Source: Candidatus Omnitrophota bacterium (GTDB taxonomy: Bacteria; Omnitrophota; Omnitrophia; Omnitrophales; Aquincolibacteriaceae). From it: DNA of 64,000 nt. The stretch spans positions 124,001-188,000 of the forward strand of contig JACKFM010000003.1 in assembly GCA_020632475.1 (NCBI GenBank). The letters run 5' to 3'. The position numbers and the translations under genes were made by a program. The notes below the pieces were generated by a model. The model worked only from the letters and a program-made list of their open reading frames with translations. It made no database searches and was not told where the DNA came from. The first letter of the stretch is position 1. Every line of letters starts with the position of its first letter. Below, piece after piece: positions 1 to 8,500 of this stretch.

Positions 1-2
1 AT

Positions 3-401
3 AAAAATCGTAAACGTTTTACTCAAAAGGAGTTAGATGGATATAAACAAATCCTTCTTGAGATTAAGAGTAAAATCAGCGGGGAACTGCGTCATCTTGA
101 AGAAGACAGCTTAAATCGAAGCCAAAGAGATGCGGCTGGAGACCTTTCGGGATACTCTTTGCATATGGCCGACGTTGCCTCTGACAATTTCGACCGCGAG
201 CTTGTTCTTGGTTTAGCCTCTAAAGAGCAGGATCTTTTGAACTTAATTCAGCAGGCTTTGCATAAACTGGATGAAGGGACTTTCGGTTTATGCGAAAAAA
301 CTTATAAACCGATTACCAAGAAGCGCCTTTCGGTAATGCCTTATGCCCGCCTATGTCTGGAAGCACAGGAACAGGAAGAAAAGGAAAGACAGCAATCCTA
401 A
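3..401 (+). CDS. DksA/TraR-family zinc-finger-like regulator, 5' end outside window
   Basis: The reading frame is open from the left edge (codon at 3) to the TAA at 399-401, so the N-terminus is missing. The visible 132 residues show a helical coiled region followed by the C-terminal finger typical of DksA/TraR proteins (GLCEK... KKRLSVMPYARLCLEAQ). DksA-type proteins bind RNA polymerase through its secondary channel and modulate transcription with ppGpp. In the usual C-x2-C...C-x2-C finger the second and fourth Cys are replaced here by Thr (codon 300-302) and Ala (codon 363-365), leaving only the Cys codons at 291 and 354, so zinc binding is doubtful. It overlaps lspA by 49 bp, an arrangement that suggests co-transcription. 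An internal ATG at 159 is not the likely start, because the family-like sequence continues upstream of it. Confidence 0.85.
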   Translation, partial: KNRKRFTQKELDGYKQILLEIKSKISGELRHLEEDSLNRSQRDAAGDLSGYSLHMADVASDNFDRELVLGLASKEQDLLNLIQQALHKLDEGTFGLCEKTYKPITKKRLSVMPYARLCLEAQEQEEKERQQS

Positions 402-910
402 CACAGTTTTATGGCGTTGCTTTTCTTATTCTCATTCTTGACCAACTCACAAAATTTATAGCCTCCCTGAAGTTAATTTCCGGTGAAAGTTTTCCGGTCA
501 TTGAAAATATTTTTCACCTGACCCTTGTCCATAACAAGGGAATTGCCTTCGGCTTTTTTTACGAGCATCCGCTTATCTTACTTTCGCTCATCAGCTTAAG
601 TATTCTTATTCTGGCTTTTTTTGCTTTCCGGCATTGTTCGGATCGGTGCCGGATGTTTGGGGAAGGGCAGACGATGAATATCGGAAAACATCCGGATTTG
701 ATCGCATTTGCTTTTATTTTGGGAGGGGCTGCGGGTAATTGGCTTGACCGGATCCGTTACGGGGCCGTGATTGATTTTTTAGATTTCCGGATATGGCCGG
801 TTTTTAACGTTGCTGATTCAGCTATTACCGTGGGAGTCGGTCTTTACCTGATTTATTTTTTAAAACAACAAATTCATCAGAATGCGGAAACTTCTGAAAG
901 AAGAGAGTGA
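353..910 (+). CDS. lspA: lipoprotein signal peptidase (signal peptidase II)
   Basis: An inner-membrane aspartyl protease that removes signal peptides from diacylglyceryl-modified prolipoproteins. The 185-residue protein has four hydrophobic segments. It carries both family motifs: GNWLDR with catalytic Asp132 and FNVAD with catalytic Asp155. The length is slightly above the family norm of about 160 because the start at 353 lies inside the preceding gene. No other ATG, GTG or TTG in this frame precedes the first membrane segment, so this start is kept. The next gene is lgt, whose product acts one step earlier on the same substrates, and the two overlap at a TGATG junction. Confidence 0.96.
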   Translation: MSGSTGTGRKGKTAILTQFYGVAFLILILDQLTKFIASLKLISGESFPVIENIFHLTLVHNKGIAFGFFYEHPLILLSLISLSILILAFFAFRHCSDRCRMFGEGQTMNIGKHPDLIAFAFILGGAAGNWLDRIRYGAVIDFLDFRIWPVFNVADSAITVGVGLYLIYFLKQQIHQNAETSERRE

Positions 911-1662
911 TGAGGCCGGTTCTTTTTTCATTCGGAAAAATTCAGATTTATACCTATGGAACTCTCATTGCGGCGGGAGTTATGTGTGCTTTGTTTCTTA
1001 TGAGCCGGCAGGCGCGAAAAACCGGATTTCCCGAAACGGATAAAGTTTTTGATCTTGTTTTTATGGCCATTATTTCGGGTTTTCTAGGTGCCCGGATAGC
1101 CTATGTGATTGAGAATTTTGACTGGTACCGCACCCATCTGCTTGAAATTCCGGCTGTCTGGCAGGGCGGGCTTATTTTTTACGGAGGGCTGTTTGCCGGT
1201 CTTGCAGTGCTTATCGGGTACTTTCGTTTTCAAAAAATTCCGGTTTTAAAAGGATTCGATTTTTTAGTCCCTTATGTTGCATTGGTTCACTTTTTCGGAC
1301 GTCTGGGATGTTTTTTTAACGGTTGCTGTTACGGTAAAGCCTGTCATTCGGAGATTTTGCTGCGATGGTTTTCGCATCGCCCGCTTTTGCATCCGGCCCA
1401 GATTTATGAGGCGGTTTATGATTTAGGCCTTTTCTTTTTTCTCAGGGACTGTTATTCGCGCCGCCGTTTTGACGGTGAGATCACAGCTCAGTATTTTGCA
1501 CTCTATGCGCTGGGACGATTTGTCATTGAGTTCTTTCGAGATGGAAATTCCGGGTGGGGAGTGTTTACGTGGAATCAATGGGCCAGTCTTTTAATCCTAT
1601 TCGTTTGTCTGATGATACTTCTGGTTAAAATCCGGGAGGGGAAAAGTAAAAATCATGGCTGA
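910..1662 (+). CDS. lgt: prolipoprotein diacylglyceryl transferase
   Basis: Transfers diacylglycerol from phosphatidylglycerol to the lipobox cysteine of prolipoproteins in the inner membrane. This is the first step of lipoprotein maturation, before LspA. The protein has about seven hydrophobic segments and the Lgt signature region GRLGCFFNGCCYG, in the cysteine-containing form seen in many Gram-negative homologues. The ATG at 910 overlaps the lspA stop as TGATG, which suggests translational coupling. A GTG directly upstream at 907 is a possible alternative that would add one residue. The purine-rich stretch ending at 906 fits the ATG better. Confidence 0.95.
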   Translation: MRPVLFSFGKIQIYTYGTLIAAGVMCALFLMSRQARKTGFPETDKVFDLVFMAIISGFLGARIAYVIENFDWYRTHLLEIPAVWQGGLIFYGGLFAGLAVLIGYFRFQKIPVLKGFDFLVPYVALVHFFGRLGCFFNGCCYGKACHSEILLRWFSHRPLLHPAQIYEAVYDLGLFFFLRDCYSRRRFDGEITAQYFALYALGRFVIEFFRDGNSGWGVFTWNQWASLLILFVCLMILLVKIREGKSKNHG

Positions 1663-2575
1663 TCAGGAAGTGGTTATTGAAGAAAATGTACGTAAGGAGA
1701 GGCTGGATGCTTATCTGGCGAAGTCGCTTGAAAATGATCATTCCCGGTCGCAGATTAAACTGATGATTAAAAGCGGTGAGATCAAAGTGAACGGTCATGA
1801 TGTTGCCCCGCATTATCAGGTCAAGCCCGGTGATAGAATTCAGATTAAATGGATTGCGCAACCGGACGATTCCATGCGCGCCGAAGAAATACCGATCGAT
1901 ATTCTTTATGAGGATGAGGATATTATTGTTGTAAACAAACCGGTGGGAATGGTTGTCCATCCCGCCCACGGGAATTGGCACCATACTCTGGTCAATGCAC
2001 TGCTTCACCACACCCGTCATCTTTCCGAACTCGGAGGAGATGAGCGGCCGGGTATCGTCCATCGTCTGGATAAGGACACCTCGGGGGTTTTAATTGTGGC
2101 CAAAAATAATGCGGCCCATCGTGATCTGGCCAAACAATTTAAGAAACACACCATCCAACGTATGTACTATGCCATTGTCCGGGGGGTTGTGCAGCATGAC
2201 GAAGGCGTTTGTGAAGAACCTGTCGGGCGGGCCTTTGTAAACCGTAAAAAGATTATTATCAAGCCTTCCGGAGGAAAGGACGCATTGACTTATTATAAAG
2301 CAGCGCGGCGTTATACCGACGCAACGTTAGTTGAGGTTTATCCGAAAACAGGCCGGACGCATCAGATCCGGGTGCATATGAGTTTTTTGGGACATCCCGT
2401 TCTGGGAGATACCCTTTATGGCATTAAATCAGAGTTGATCGGCCGTCAGGCGCTGCATGCCGCAAAACTGGGAATTACTCACCCCAAAACAAAACAGGAA
2501 ATGCTTTTTGAAAGTCCGCTGCCTGCAGACATGCAGGCCGTTTTAGACCGATTGGAATCCGGCGGGGATGAATAG
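1655..2575 (+). CDS. rluD: RluD-family 23S rRNA pseudouridine synthase
   Basis: Isomerises uridine to pseudouridine in RNA. Homologues of this size act on helix 69 of 23S rRNA. The protein has 306 residues: an N-terminal S4 RNA-binding domain (about 12-75), then the RluA/RluD catalytic domain with the HRLDKDTSG motif in which Asp139 is the expected nucleophile. The later motif GRTHQIRVH is also present. It overlaps the end of lgt by 8 bp and sits 3 bp before the prenyltransferase gene, so all are probably on one transcript. Assignment to RluD rather than another RluA-family member rests on the S4 domain and on overall likeness. Confidence 0.92.
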   Translation: MADQEVVIEENVRKERLDAYLAKSLENDHSRSQIKLMIKSGEIKVNGHDVAPHYQVKPGDRIQIKWIAQPDDSMRAEEIPIDILYEDEDIIVVNKPVGMVVHPAHGNWHHTLVNALLHHTRHLSELGGDERPGIVHRLDKDTSGVLIVAKNNAAHRDLAKQFKKHTIQRMYYAIVRGVVQHDEGVCEEPVGRAFVNRKKIIIKPSGGKDALTYYKAARRYTDATLVEVYPKTGRTHQIRVHMSFLGHPVLGDTLYGIKSELIGRQALHAAKLGITHPKTKQEMLFESPLPADMQAVLDRLESGGDE

Positions 2576-2578
2576 CTG

Positions 2579-3442
2579 ATGATGGTTAAGTTCTTTCGAA
2601 AAATTCAGGTTTTTCTGGAAATGATCAAGTTTGAGCATTCGATTTTCGCACTCCCATTTGCCTATCTCGGTCTTTTTCTGGCCGCGCGTGGGTGGCCGCA
2701 ACCGGACAAATTTTTATGGGTTACGGTTGCGATGGTATCCTTCCGGACCCTGGGGATGGGGCTCAACCGAATTATTGACCGTGCGATTGACCATGCCAAT
2801 CCCAGAACCTCTCAAAGGGCATTGCCGGCCGGCCTTTTGACACCGGGATTTGTTTGGGCCATGAGCCTCTTTTGTCTGGCTGTTTTTGAAGGGGCGGCCT
2901 CTAGGCTCAACCCCTTGTGTCTGCGGCTTTCCTGGATTCCCGTGCTTCTGGCTTTTCTCTATCCCTGGCTTAAAAGATTCACGTGGCTCTCACACTGGAT
3001 TTTGGGTATCATATTGGGCATTGCTCCCTATGGGGCCTGGCTTGCTGTGCGGGAATCATTTTCCTGGATTCCCGGCTTTTTAACCTTGGGTGTCACCGCA
3101 TGGGTCGCCGGTTTTGATATTCTTTATGCCCTGCAGGACGAAACTTTTGACCGTACATACGGTCTCTTTTCGATTCCGTCCAGATTCGGACAGAAAGTAA
3201 GCCTTTGGCTGGTCAAAGTTCTTCATCTGGCAGCTTTTCTATTCTGGCTCAGCAGTGGTTTCTTGGCCGGATTAGGGGATGTGTTTTTTTTCGGCATGAT
3301 GGTGATCGCTGTTTTTTTAATTCGTGAAAATTGGCTGGTTCATCGTTTCGGATTGGAAAAGCTGGGACAGGCTTTTTTTACGACGAATGCAGTTGTCAGT
3401 ATTTTAATCTTTGTATTTGTTTTTCTGGATTTGATTTTTTAA
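2579..3442 (+). CDS. UbiA-family polyprenyltransferase, probably for menaquinone (MqnP-like)
   Basis: An integral membrane enzyme that joins a polyprenyl diphosphate to an aromatic acceptor. Both Mg-diphosphate binding motifs are visible: NRIIDRAID, followed by NPRTSQRALPAG, and DETFDRTYGLFSIPSRFG. About eight hydrophobic segments fill the 287 residues. Neighbouring ubiX, mqnA, mqnC and ubiE genes suggest a role in menaquinone made through futalosine, where a UbiA homologue (MqnP) prenylates 1,4-dihydroxy-6-naphthoate. Related 4-hydroxybenzoate prenyltransferases cannot be excluded by sequence alone. Two ATG codons are adjacent (2579 and 2582); either may be used. Confidence 0.92.
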   Translation: MMVKFFRKIQVFLEMIKFEHSIFALPFAYLGLFLAARGWPQPDKFLWVTVAMVSFRTLGMGLNRIIDRAIDHANPRTSQRALPAGLLTPGFVWAMSLFCLAVFEGAASRLNPLCLRLSWIPVLLAFLYPWLKRFTWLSHWILGIILGIAPYGAWLAVRESFSWIPGFLTLGVTAWVAGFDILYALQDETFDRTYGLFSIPSRFGQKVSLWLVKVLHLAAFLFWLSSGFLAGLGDVFFFGMMVIAVFLIRENWLVHRFGLEKLGQAFFTTNAVVSILIFVFVFLDLIF

Positions 3443-3517
3443 GCTTTGGAAGAATCCGGATAGAGATTTTTCCGTAAGCACTTTCACGAAATCATTCATT
3501 AGTTGAGGGGACTGTTT

Positions 3518-4150
3518 GTGAGACCCTATGTTATTGGCATCACAGGTGCCAGCGGAGTTTTATATGCGGTTAATCTTGTCAAAACCATGACAAGATTGGG
3601 CTTCCCCGTTCACCTGATCATTTCTGACGCTGCACGGCTTGTCTTCCATGAAGAACTCGGGATCTCTTTGAAAAACTCCACTCAACCCGAAGTGCTTGCA
3701 GAAGTTTTTGGGAAGGAAGCCATTCCTTATATCCAGGCATCTTTACCGGCCAATTTCCTTTCGCCTGTGGCCAGTGGATCTTATCCGACGCAAGGAATGG
3801 TGATTGTTCCCTGCAGCATGGGCTCTTTGGGGGCCATTGCTTCGGGTAACGGCCATAATTTAATCCATCGCGCTGCCGATTGTATCCTCAAGGAAGGCCG
3901 ACGGCTTGTGATTGTTCCTCGCGAAACGCCTTTGAATGCCATTCATCTTGAAAATATGCTCAAACTCTCACGGTTAGGCGCCCGCATTGTTCCGGCCATG
4001 CCTGGGTTCTACAGCGGTGCGGATCAAATTAAAGATCTTGTCGATTTTATGACCGGTAAAATTTTGGACCAGTTCAATATTGAGCACACGCTTTATCCCC
4101 GTTGGACTGGCAGCCTGCAGGTCTCGCATACAAATAAGGATAACGGGTGA
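3518..4150 (+). CDS. ubiX: UbiX-family flavin prenyltransferase
   Basis: Makes prenylated FMN, the cofactor of UbiD-type decarboxylases. The protein begins with the flavin-binding glycine-rich motif GITGASG and contains PCSMGSLGAIASG, both diagnostic of the family. The GTG at 3518 is preferred because GAGGGG (3505-3510) lies 7 bases upstream. A TTG at 3503 would place the start within that ribosome-binding site. It sits in the quinone block, where a UbiX/UbiD pair removes the carboxyl group of the prenylated naphthoate. No UbiD gene is present in this window, so its partner must lie elsewhere. Confidence 0.93.
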   Translation: MRPYVIGITGASGVLYAVNLVKTMTRLGFPVHLIISDAARLVFHEELGISLKNSTQPEVLAEVFGKEAIPYIQASLPANFLSPVASGSYPTQGMVIVPCSMGSLGAIASGNGHNLIHRAADCILKEGRRLVIVPRETPLNAIHLENMLKLSRLGARIVPAMPGFYSGADQIKDLVDFMTGKILDQFNIEHTLYPRWTGSLQVSHTNKDNG

Positions 4151-5001
4151 CTTTGATGAAGCCTACGGTTAAAACTGCAGTCAGGATCGGTAGAATCGAA
4201 TTTATGAATGCGCTGCCCTATTATCATAAATTGGATTTGAATCATTTAAGCCCCGTTGAATACGTTAATACCTATCCGGCGCAGTTGAATTTGATGATGC
4301 GTAAAGGGAAGTTGGATATTGCTCTGATTTCTTCGCTGGAGTATTTGAATCATCAGGAGCTCTATTCTATTTTGCCCGGGATGACGATTGGTGCGCGTGA
4401 TTTTTCCGGAAGCGTAATTCTTTTTTCAAAAGAACCGATTCAGGGTTTGGCCGGTAAGGAAATTGCCTTGTCCCGCCAGAGTTTGAGCTCGGCCGTTTTG
4501 CTGAGGATATTGCTGCAGTTTAAATATAAGATGACTAATGAGTTTAAAGCCGTCCACTCTGATCCGGATAAAATGCTTGAGGAATATCCCGCAGCGCTTG
4601 TGATTGGCGATGATGCGCTTTTGTATCACCCGAAGAAGTTCGTCTATAAATACGACTTAAGTGAGCTTTGGTGGAACTGGACGGAAAAACCCTTTTGTTT
4701 TGCCCTTTGGGCTGTGCGTAAAAAGTTTGCTCAGGAAAACCCTGAATGGGTCAGTGAATTTCATCGCAGGATGATTAAGAACCTGGAGACAAATCTGCAG
4801 GATTTGGAAACTCTCATTAAAGAAGGGTTGCAGCTGTCCTATTTAGAGACATCTTTTTCCAAGATTTTTGGCTATCTTTTTAATCTGCATTACGGATTGG
4901 ATGAATCCATGCTCGAAGGATTAAATCTATTCTATCGTTTTGCTCATCGTCTTGGTTTTTCTCCCAAACCCGACCCGGTTGAATTTTTCAAAGTCGGATA
5001 A
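4147..5001 (+). CDS. mqnA: chorismate dehydratase MqnA (futalosine pathway)
   Basis: MqnA dehydrates chorismate to 3-enolpyruvyl-benzoate, the entry step of the futalosine route to menaquinone. The 284-residue protein has the MqnA/MqnD periplasmic-binding-like fold signature, starting with RIGRIEFMNALPYY and continuing with DIALISSLEYL. The GTG at 4147 overlaps the ubiX stop and has AAGGA (4136-4140) 6 bases upstream. An ATG at 4156 is the alternative. MqnD shares the fold, but the N-terminal motif and the adjacency to mqnC favour MqnA. Confidence 0.9.
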   Translation: MTLMKPTVKTAVRIGRIEFMNALPYYHKLDLNHLSPVEYVNTYPAQLNLMMRKGKLDIALISSLEYLNHQELYSILPGMTIGARDFSGSVILFSKEPIQGLAGKEIALSRQSLSSAVLLRILLQFKYKMTNEFKAVHSDPDKMLEEYPAALVIGDDALLYHPKKFVYKYDLSELWWNWTEKPFCFALWAVRKKFAQENPEWVSEFHRRMIKNLETNLQDLETLIKEGLQLSYLETSFSKIFGYLFNLHYGLDESMLEGLNLFYRFAHRLGFSPKPDPVEFFKVG

Positions 5002-5021
5002 AACGCTTTTGAGCAAGTGTT

Positions 5022-5050
5022 TTGACCATAGTTTTAGCACCGCCTAACAT
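5022..5050 (+). promoter_or_regulatory. candidate sigma-70-type promoter for mqnC
   Basis: TTGACC (5022-5027) and TAACAT (5045-5050) are separated by 17 bases, matching 5 of 6 and 4 of 6 consensus positions. They lie in the only sizeable gap of the quinone block, 95 bases before the chosen mqnC start. Prediction from sequence only. Confidence 0.4.
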
Positions 5051-5071
5051 TTGATTTTAGGGAGTAGGCGG
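5040..5071 (+). other. perfect 7-bp inverted repeat over the mqnC promoter
   Basis: CCGCCTA (5040-5046) and TAGGCGG (5065-5071) are perfect inverted copies separated by 18 bases. The left arm overlaps the candidate -10 box, so this could be an operator for a dimeric regulator or a hairpin at the transcript start. No T-run follows, so it is not a typical terminator. Confidence 0.4.
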
Positions 5072-5145
5072 CACAAGGACCTCTAGCAATTTTGAACTCA
5101 GCGACTCAGAACTTCAAAGTTGAAGAGGTACTAGAGGAGTTAAGT

Positions 5146-6228
5146 ATGTCATTGGATATTTACGACCGTATTTTAAGTAAACGGCTTGATGGAGAGCGTT
5201 TGAATCTGGAAGAAGGTATTTTGCTTTATTCCTGTGATTTGCTGCGCCTCGGACAAGCTGCGCAGACTTTGTCGGATCGTCTGAATGAAAAACGAATAGT
5301 GACATTTATTGTCGACCGCAATATCAGCTATACCAACGCGTGTGTGGTTGATTGTGATTTTTGTGCATTCTACCGTAAGCCCGGCGATAAAGAGGCTTAT
5401 ACGCTGACTTATGAGCAGATTTTTCAGAAAGTCGAGGAGCTCGTGGCGCTCGGCGGAACTCAGGTCCTGATTCAGGGCGGAGTAAATCCTGAACTTCCGC
5501 TGGAATATTATCTGGATTTGATTCGTGCCATCCGGCAGAAATTCCCGTCGGTAGATATTCATTCTTTTTCTGTAGTCGAATTTGATATGATCGCGAAAAA
5601 ATTCCGCATGCCGCTTGAGGAAGTCTTTAAGAAATTTAAGGAAGCGGGCTTGAATTCACTGCCGGGCGGGGGAGCTGAAATTCTCGTTGAACGTGTGCGT
5701 AAACTGATCAGCCCCAAAAAAGCCACCTCCGAGCGGTGGATTGATGTGATGCGTACGGCGCACAAGGCCGGATTAAAATCTACGGCGACAATGGTCATCG
5801 GGCATGTTGAAACCATTGAAGAACGCGTCATGCATCTTTTAAACATCCGGGATCTTCAGGATGAAACCGGAGGATTTCGTGCCTTTATTCCCTGGACCAT
5901 GTCGCCTCAGGGAACACCCCGAATGCAGCACATTAAACCGACGGGGGGTGAGGACTATCTGAAAACGGTCGCGATTTCGAGAATTCTTCTGGATAATTTT
6001 GAGCATATCCAAAGTGGATGGCTTACTGAAGGTCTCAAACTCGGACAGGTCGCTTTAGGTTTTGGTTGCGATGATATGGGAGGAACCCTTCTTGAGGATA
6101 AGGTTCTGGAACCTACGGGAATAGAGGTTCATACGCGTCGTGAAGATTTAGTTCGCTTAATCCGTGAGGCCGGGTATACGCCAGCACAAAGAAATACCAA
6201 CTACGATATTCTGCATGTCTTCAATTAA
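5146..6228 (+). CDS. mqnC: cyclic dehypoxanthinyl futalosine synthase (radical SAM)
   Basis: MqnC is a radical SAM enzyme that cyclises dehypoxanthine futalosine in menaquinone synthesis. The 4Fe-4S ligands are Cys66, Cys70 and Cys73 in a C-x3-C-x2-C motif followed by AFYR, the hallmark of MqnC. The C-terminal stretch with FGCDDMGGTLLE is also typical of the family. The ATG at 5146 is chosen because GAGGAG (5134-5139) is 6 bases upstream. A TTG at 5092 would add 18 poorly conserved residues. The gene's last bases overlap the start of ubiE. MqnE is the closest alternative but has a different cysteine-motif context. Confidence 0.93.
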   Translation: MSLDIYDRILSKRLDGERLNLEEGILLYSCDLLRLGQAAQTLSDRLNEKRIVTFIVDRNISYTNACVVDCDFCAFYRKPGDKEAYTLTYEQIFQKVEELVALGGTQVLIQGGVNPELPLEYYLDLIRAIRQKFPSVDIHSFSVVEFDMIAKKFRMPLEEVFKKFKEAGLNSLPGGGAEILVERVRKLISPKKATSERWIDVMRTAHKAGLKSTATMVIGHVETIEERVMHLLNIRDLQDETGGFRAFIPWTMSPQGTPRMQHIKPTGGEDYLKTVAISRILLDNFEHIQSGWLTEGLKLGQVALGFGCDDMGGTLLEDKVLEPTGIEVHTRREDLVRLIREAGYTPAQRNTNYDILHVFN

Positions 6229-6919
6229 AACGATAGCATCTCCTGAAAAAGAACTTATCCGTCAGTACTTTGACGGCATTGCTCACCGTTATGATTTTTT
6301 AAATAACTTCTTAAGTTTTAACCTGGATGAGCACTGGCGCAGAAAGTCACTCAAAATCATTTTAGAGGGTGATGAAAAATCGATTCTTGATCTGGGGACC
6401 GGCACCGGAAAATTTCTAAAACTCTTTCTAAAATCCAAGACCTGGGAAAAAGTCGTGGCTGTTGATTTTTCCACTGAAATGCTCAAGCACGCCCAAAAAG
6501 AATTGCCGCATAATGTGAGCTTTGTCGCCGCTGATTTTCATGACCTGCCGTTTCCCGATAAAAGTTTTGACTTAATCACCTCCAGTTTTACGTTGCGAAG
6601 TGTCAAAGACATGGACCGGTTTTTGTCGGAAGTGTTCCGTATACTGGGGGAGAACGGAAAAGCGGCTTTTCTCTGTCTGACAAGGCCGACAAACTTTTTT
6701 TTTAAAATACTCTATTATCCTTATTTGAATATTTATCTGCCGATAGTCGGTTGTTTCTTTTCGGGGCATAAGCGGGCCTATGAATTTCTGTCTCAGTCGA
6801 TACAGCATTTTCAGTCGCCTGAAAAGACAATGGAAGCCATGATTCGGGCGGGCTTTAAATCGGTGCGTGTGCATCGATTTACTTTTGGGACCGCAACGTT
6901 GATCATAGGTAAAAAATGA
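6215..6919 (+). CDS. ubiE: demethylmenaquinone methyltransferase, UbiE/MenG family
   Basis: A SAM-dependent C-methyltransferase that converts demethylmenaquinone to menaquinone. The 234-residue protein has the class I SAM-binding motif LDLGTGTGKF and the UbiE features HRYDFLNN near the N-terminus and SFTLRSVKD in the middle. The ATG at 6215 lies inside the last codons of mqnC. An in-frame start at 6164 is open but lies deeper in mqnC and is not needed for the domain. As the last step of the pathway it matches the upstream mqn genes. It overlaps the next gene by ATGA. Confidence 0.92.
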   Translation: MSSIKTIASPEKELIRQYFDGIAHRYDFLNNFLSFNLDEHWRRKSLKIILEGDEKSILDLGTGTGKFLKLFLKSKTWEKVVAVDFSTEMLKHAQKELPHNVSFVAADFHDLPFPDKSFDLITSSFTLRSVKDMDRFLSEVFRILGENGKAAFLCLTRPTNFFFKILYYPYLNIYLPIVGCFFSGHKRAYEFLSQSIQHFQSPEKTMEAMIRAGFKSVRVHRFTFGTATLIIGKK

Positions 6920-7374
6920 ATCTTGAGTCGAAATTTAAAGAATTAGGATTGGTTTTGCCTCCGGCTCCTAAGCCTGCCGGCGCCTATCATCCGCTGGTGA
7001 TTTCGGGGACAACCGGATATGTCAGCGGACAAATTTCAAAAAGACATGACGGCTTTTTGATCACCGGTAAGACCGGGCTGGATTTAACTCTTGAACAGGC
7101 CCGTCAGGCCGCCGAATATTGTGCCCTCAATGTTCTAAGTCTTTTAAATACCCATCTGGAGATGGAGCGTTTTGTCCGTCTGATTCGGGTTGTCGGTTAT
7201 GTCCAATCCGCGCCTGAGTTCTATGATATCCCTAAAGTGATTGACGGAGCCTCAGAGTTATTTGCTAAAATTCTGGGCCAACCGGGCATTCATGCCAGAT
7301 CTGCTGTTGGTGTCGCTAATTTGCCGATGAATGCCGCGGTTGAGCTTGAAGTTACATTTGAAGTAACTGCGTAG
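6916..7374 (+). CDS. RidA/YjgF/YER057c/UK114-family protein
   Basis: A small homolog of RidA, the enamine/imine deaminase that hydrolyses reactive intermediates from PLP enzymes. The 152 residues cover a single domain. The conserved Arg occurs in HARSAVGVANLP and the end reads AVELEVTFEV, as in the family. It is longer than canonical RidA (about 128 residues) and resembles the YjgF-like subgroup whose chemistry is less certain. It overlaps ubiE by ATGA and closes the quinone operon. A direct role in quinone synthesis is not implied by the family. The following 254 bp hold no gene or clear promoter that I can support. Confidence 0.88.
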   Translation: MNLESKFKELGLVLPPAPKPAGAYHPLVISGTTGYVSGQISKRHDGFLITGKTGLDLTLEQARQAAEYCALNVLSLLNTHLEMERFVRLIRVVGYVQSAPEFYDIPKVIDGASELFAKILGQPGIHARSAVGVANLPMNAAVELEVTFEVTA

Positions 7375-7628
7375 TCGCCTAGTCTAATTCCAATCATTGA
7401 ATGCTAAGTCATTTATTTATAATAATTTAAGACTATTTAAGGGCTTCCTGAACAAGGCACAGCTGGTAGGGTTAATAATCTTTATCTTTTAGCCGATACA
7501 ATAGTGTTAAAACTGTTTCATTCTGTCACGCTTGTCTTGTTACCGGCAAGATGAGTGTGTCTATTTCTATGACTGTCACATATAAGAGCAATGGGTGTTG
7601 TTGAGCCTTATGCTAGAAAGTTGTTGCG

Positions 7629-8498
7629 ATGAAATCTTTTCTTAAATTTCTTCTTGTTTTTTCGACGATCCTCATTTTAAGTGCCGTTTTAGCGCCTATC
7701 GCCTATACCTTTTTGGATTTTAAGTTTGAACGCATTTTTAACCGGCTGGTCATGATCTTTACGCTGATTGCTGTTGTGCGTTATGTCCGGATTAATAAAG
7801 AACATTTGCGGCAGTATGGATTAGGGTGGCAGTCAGATGAGAGTGCTTTTTATTTCTGGAGTGCCGTGATTGTTGGAGTTTTAAGTTTAGTGGTTCTTTT
7901 TGTGGTTAAAGCCATGACGGGACATTTGTCATTATCGATTCGATCGTTAAACGCGTTGCAATGGACCGGTGTTGTTGCGGGATCTGCCGCGACAGGTCTT
8001 TTGATCGGAGTGATCGAAGAGTTCTTTTTTCGGGGATTTATCTATAAAACACTCCACGAGCATTTTCGATGGAATATGCTGTGGAGTATCGTGATTACGA
8101 GTATCTTTTACGCGCTCTTGCATTTTGTGAACTTTCAGAAACCCTTTGTCGGGCCTGAACCGACGGTGTGGGACAGCTGCCGGTTGATGGCAGCCCCCCT
8201 CCTTTCGCTATTACATATCCAGCAATACTGGAATGAGGTGCTTGGTTTATTTTTCTTTGGAATGATATTGAATCTGTTGGTCATTCAGAGCAGATCGCTC
8301 TATCCGGCAATAGGGCTTCATGGCGGATGTGTTTTTATGATTAAAATGGACGGTTTTTTAACCTTTTCAAATGACCAAATGCCGTTGGTCTTTACTTCCG
8401 GTAAAATTTATGACGGGTTGTTGGGATGGATTTTTCTCTGGGGAATCTATGGGATTCTTCGCTTGATTATTTCCCGTCACTTAAACAAAGCGAGTTAA
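7629..8498 (+). CDS. CPBP-family intramembrane metalloprotease
   Basis: Resembles the CPBP (CaaX protease and bacteriocin-processing) membrane protease family. The protein has about eight hydrophobic segments in 289 residues. The family's first motif, EExxxR, appears as EEFFFRG near residue 130. The second appears as FYALLHF near residue 160, with a later His in GLHGG. Family members use these Glu and His residues to hold a catalytic zinc within the membrane. The gene is 2 bp upstream of a small exported protein and 0.8 kb upstream of the giant cysteine-rich gene. A role in processing or export of those products is possible but is inference. Confidence 0.83.
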   Translation: MKSFLKFLLVFSTILILSAVLAPIAYTFLDFKFERIFNRLVMIFTLIAVVRYVRINKEHLRQYGLGWQSDESAFYFWSAVIVGVLSLVVLFVVKAMTGHLSLSIRSLNALQWTGVVAGSAATGLLIGVIEEFFFRGFIYKTLHEHFRWNMLWSIVITSIFYALLHFVNFQKPFVGPEPTVWDSCRLMAAPLLSLLHIQQYWNEVLGLFFFGMILNLLVIQSRSLYPAIGLHGGCVFMIKMDGFLTFSNDQMPLVFTSGKIYDGLLGWIFLWGIYGILRLIISRHLNKAS

Positions 8499-8500
8499 CC

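Noticed and set aside
5040..5071. Rho-independent terminator after mqnA
   Set aside because: The loop is long and no T-run follows; overlap with a -10 box suggests an operator instead.
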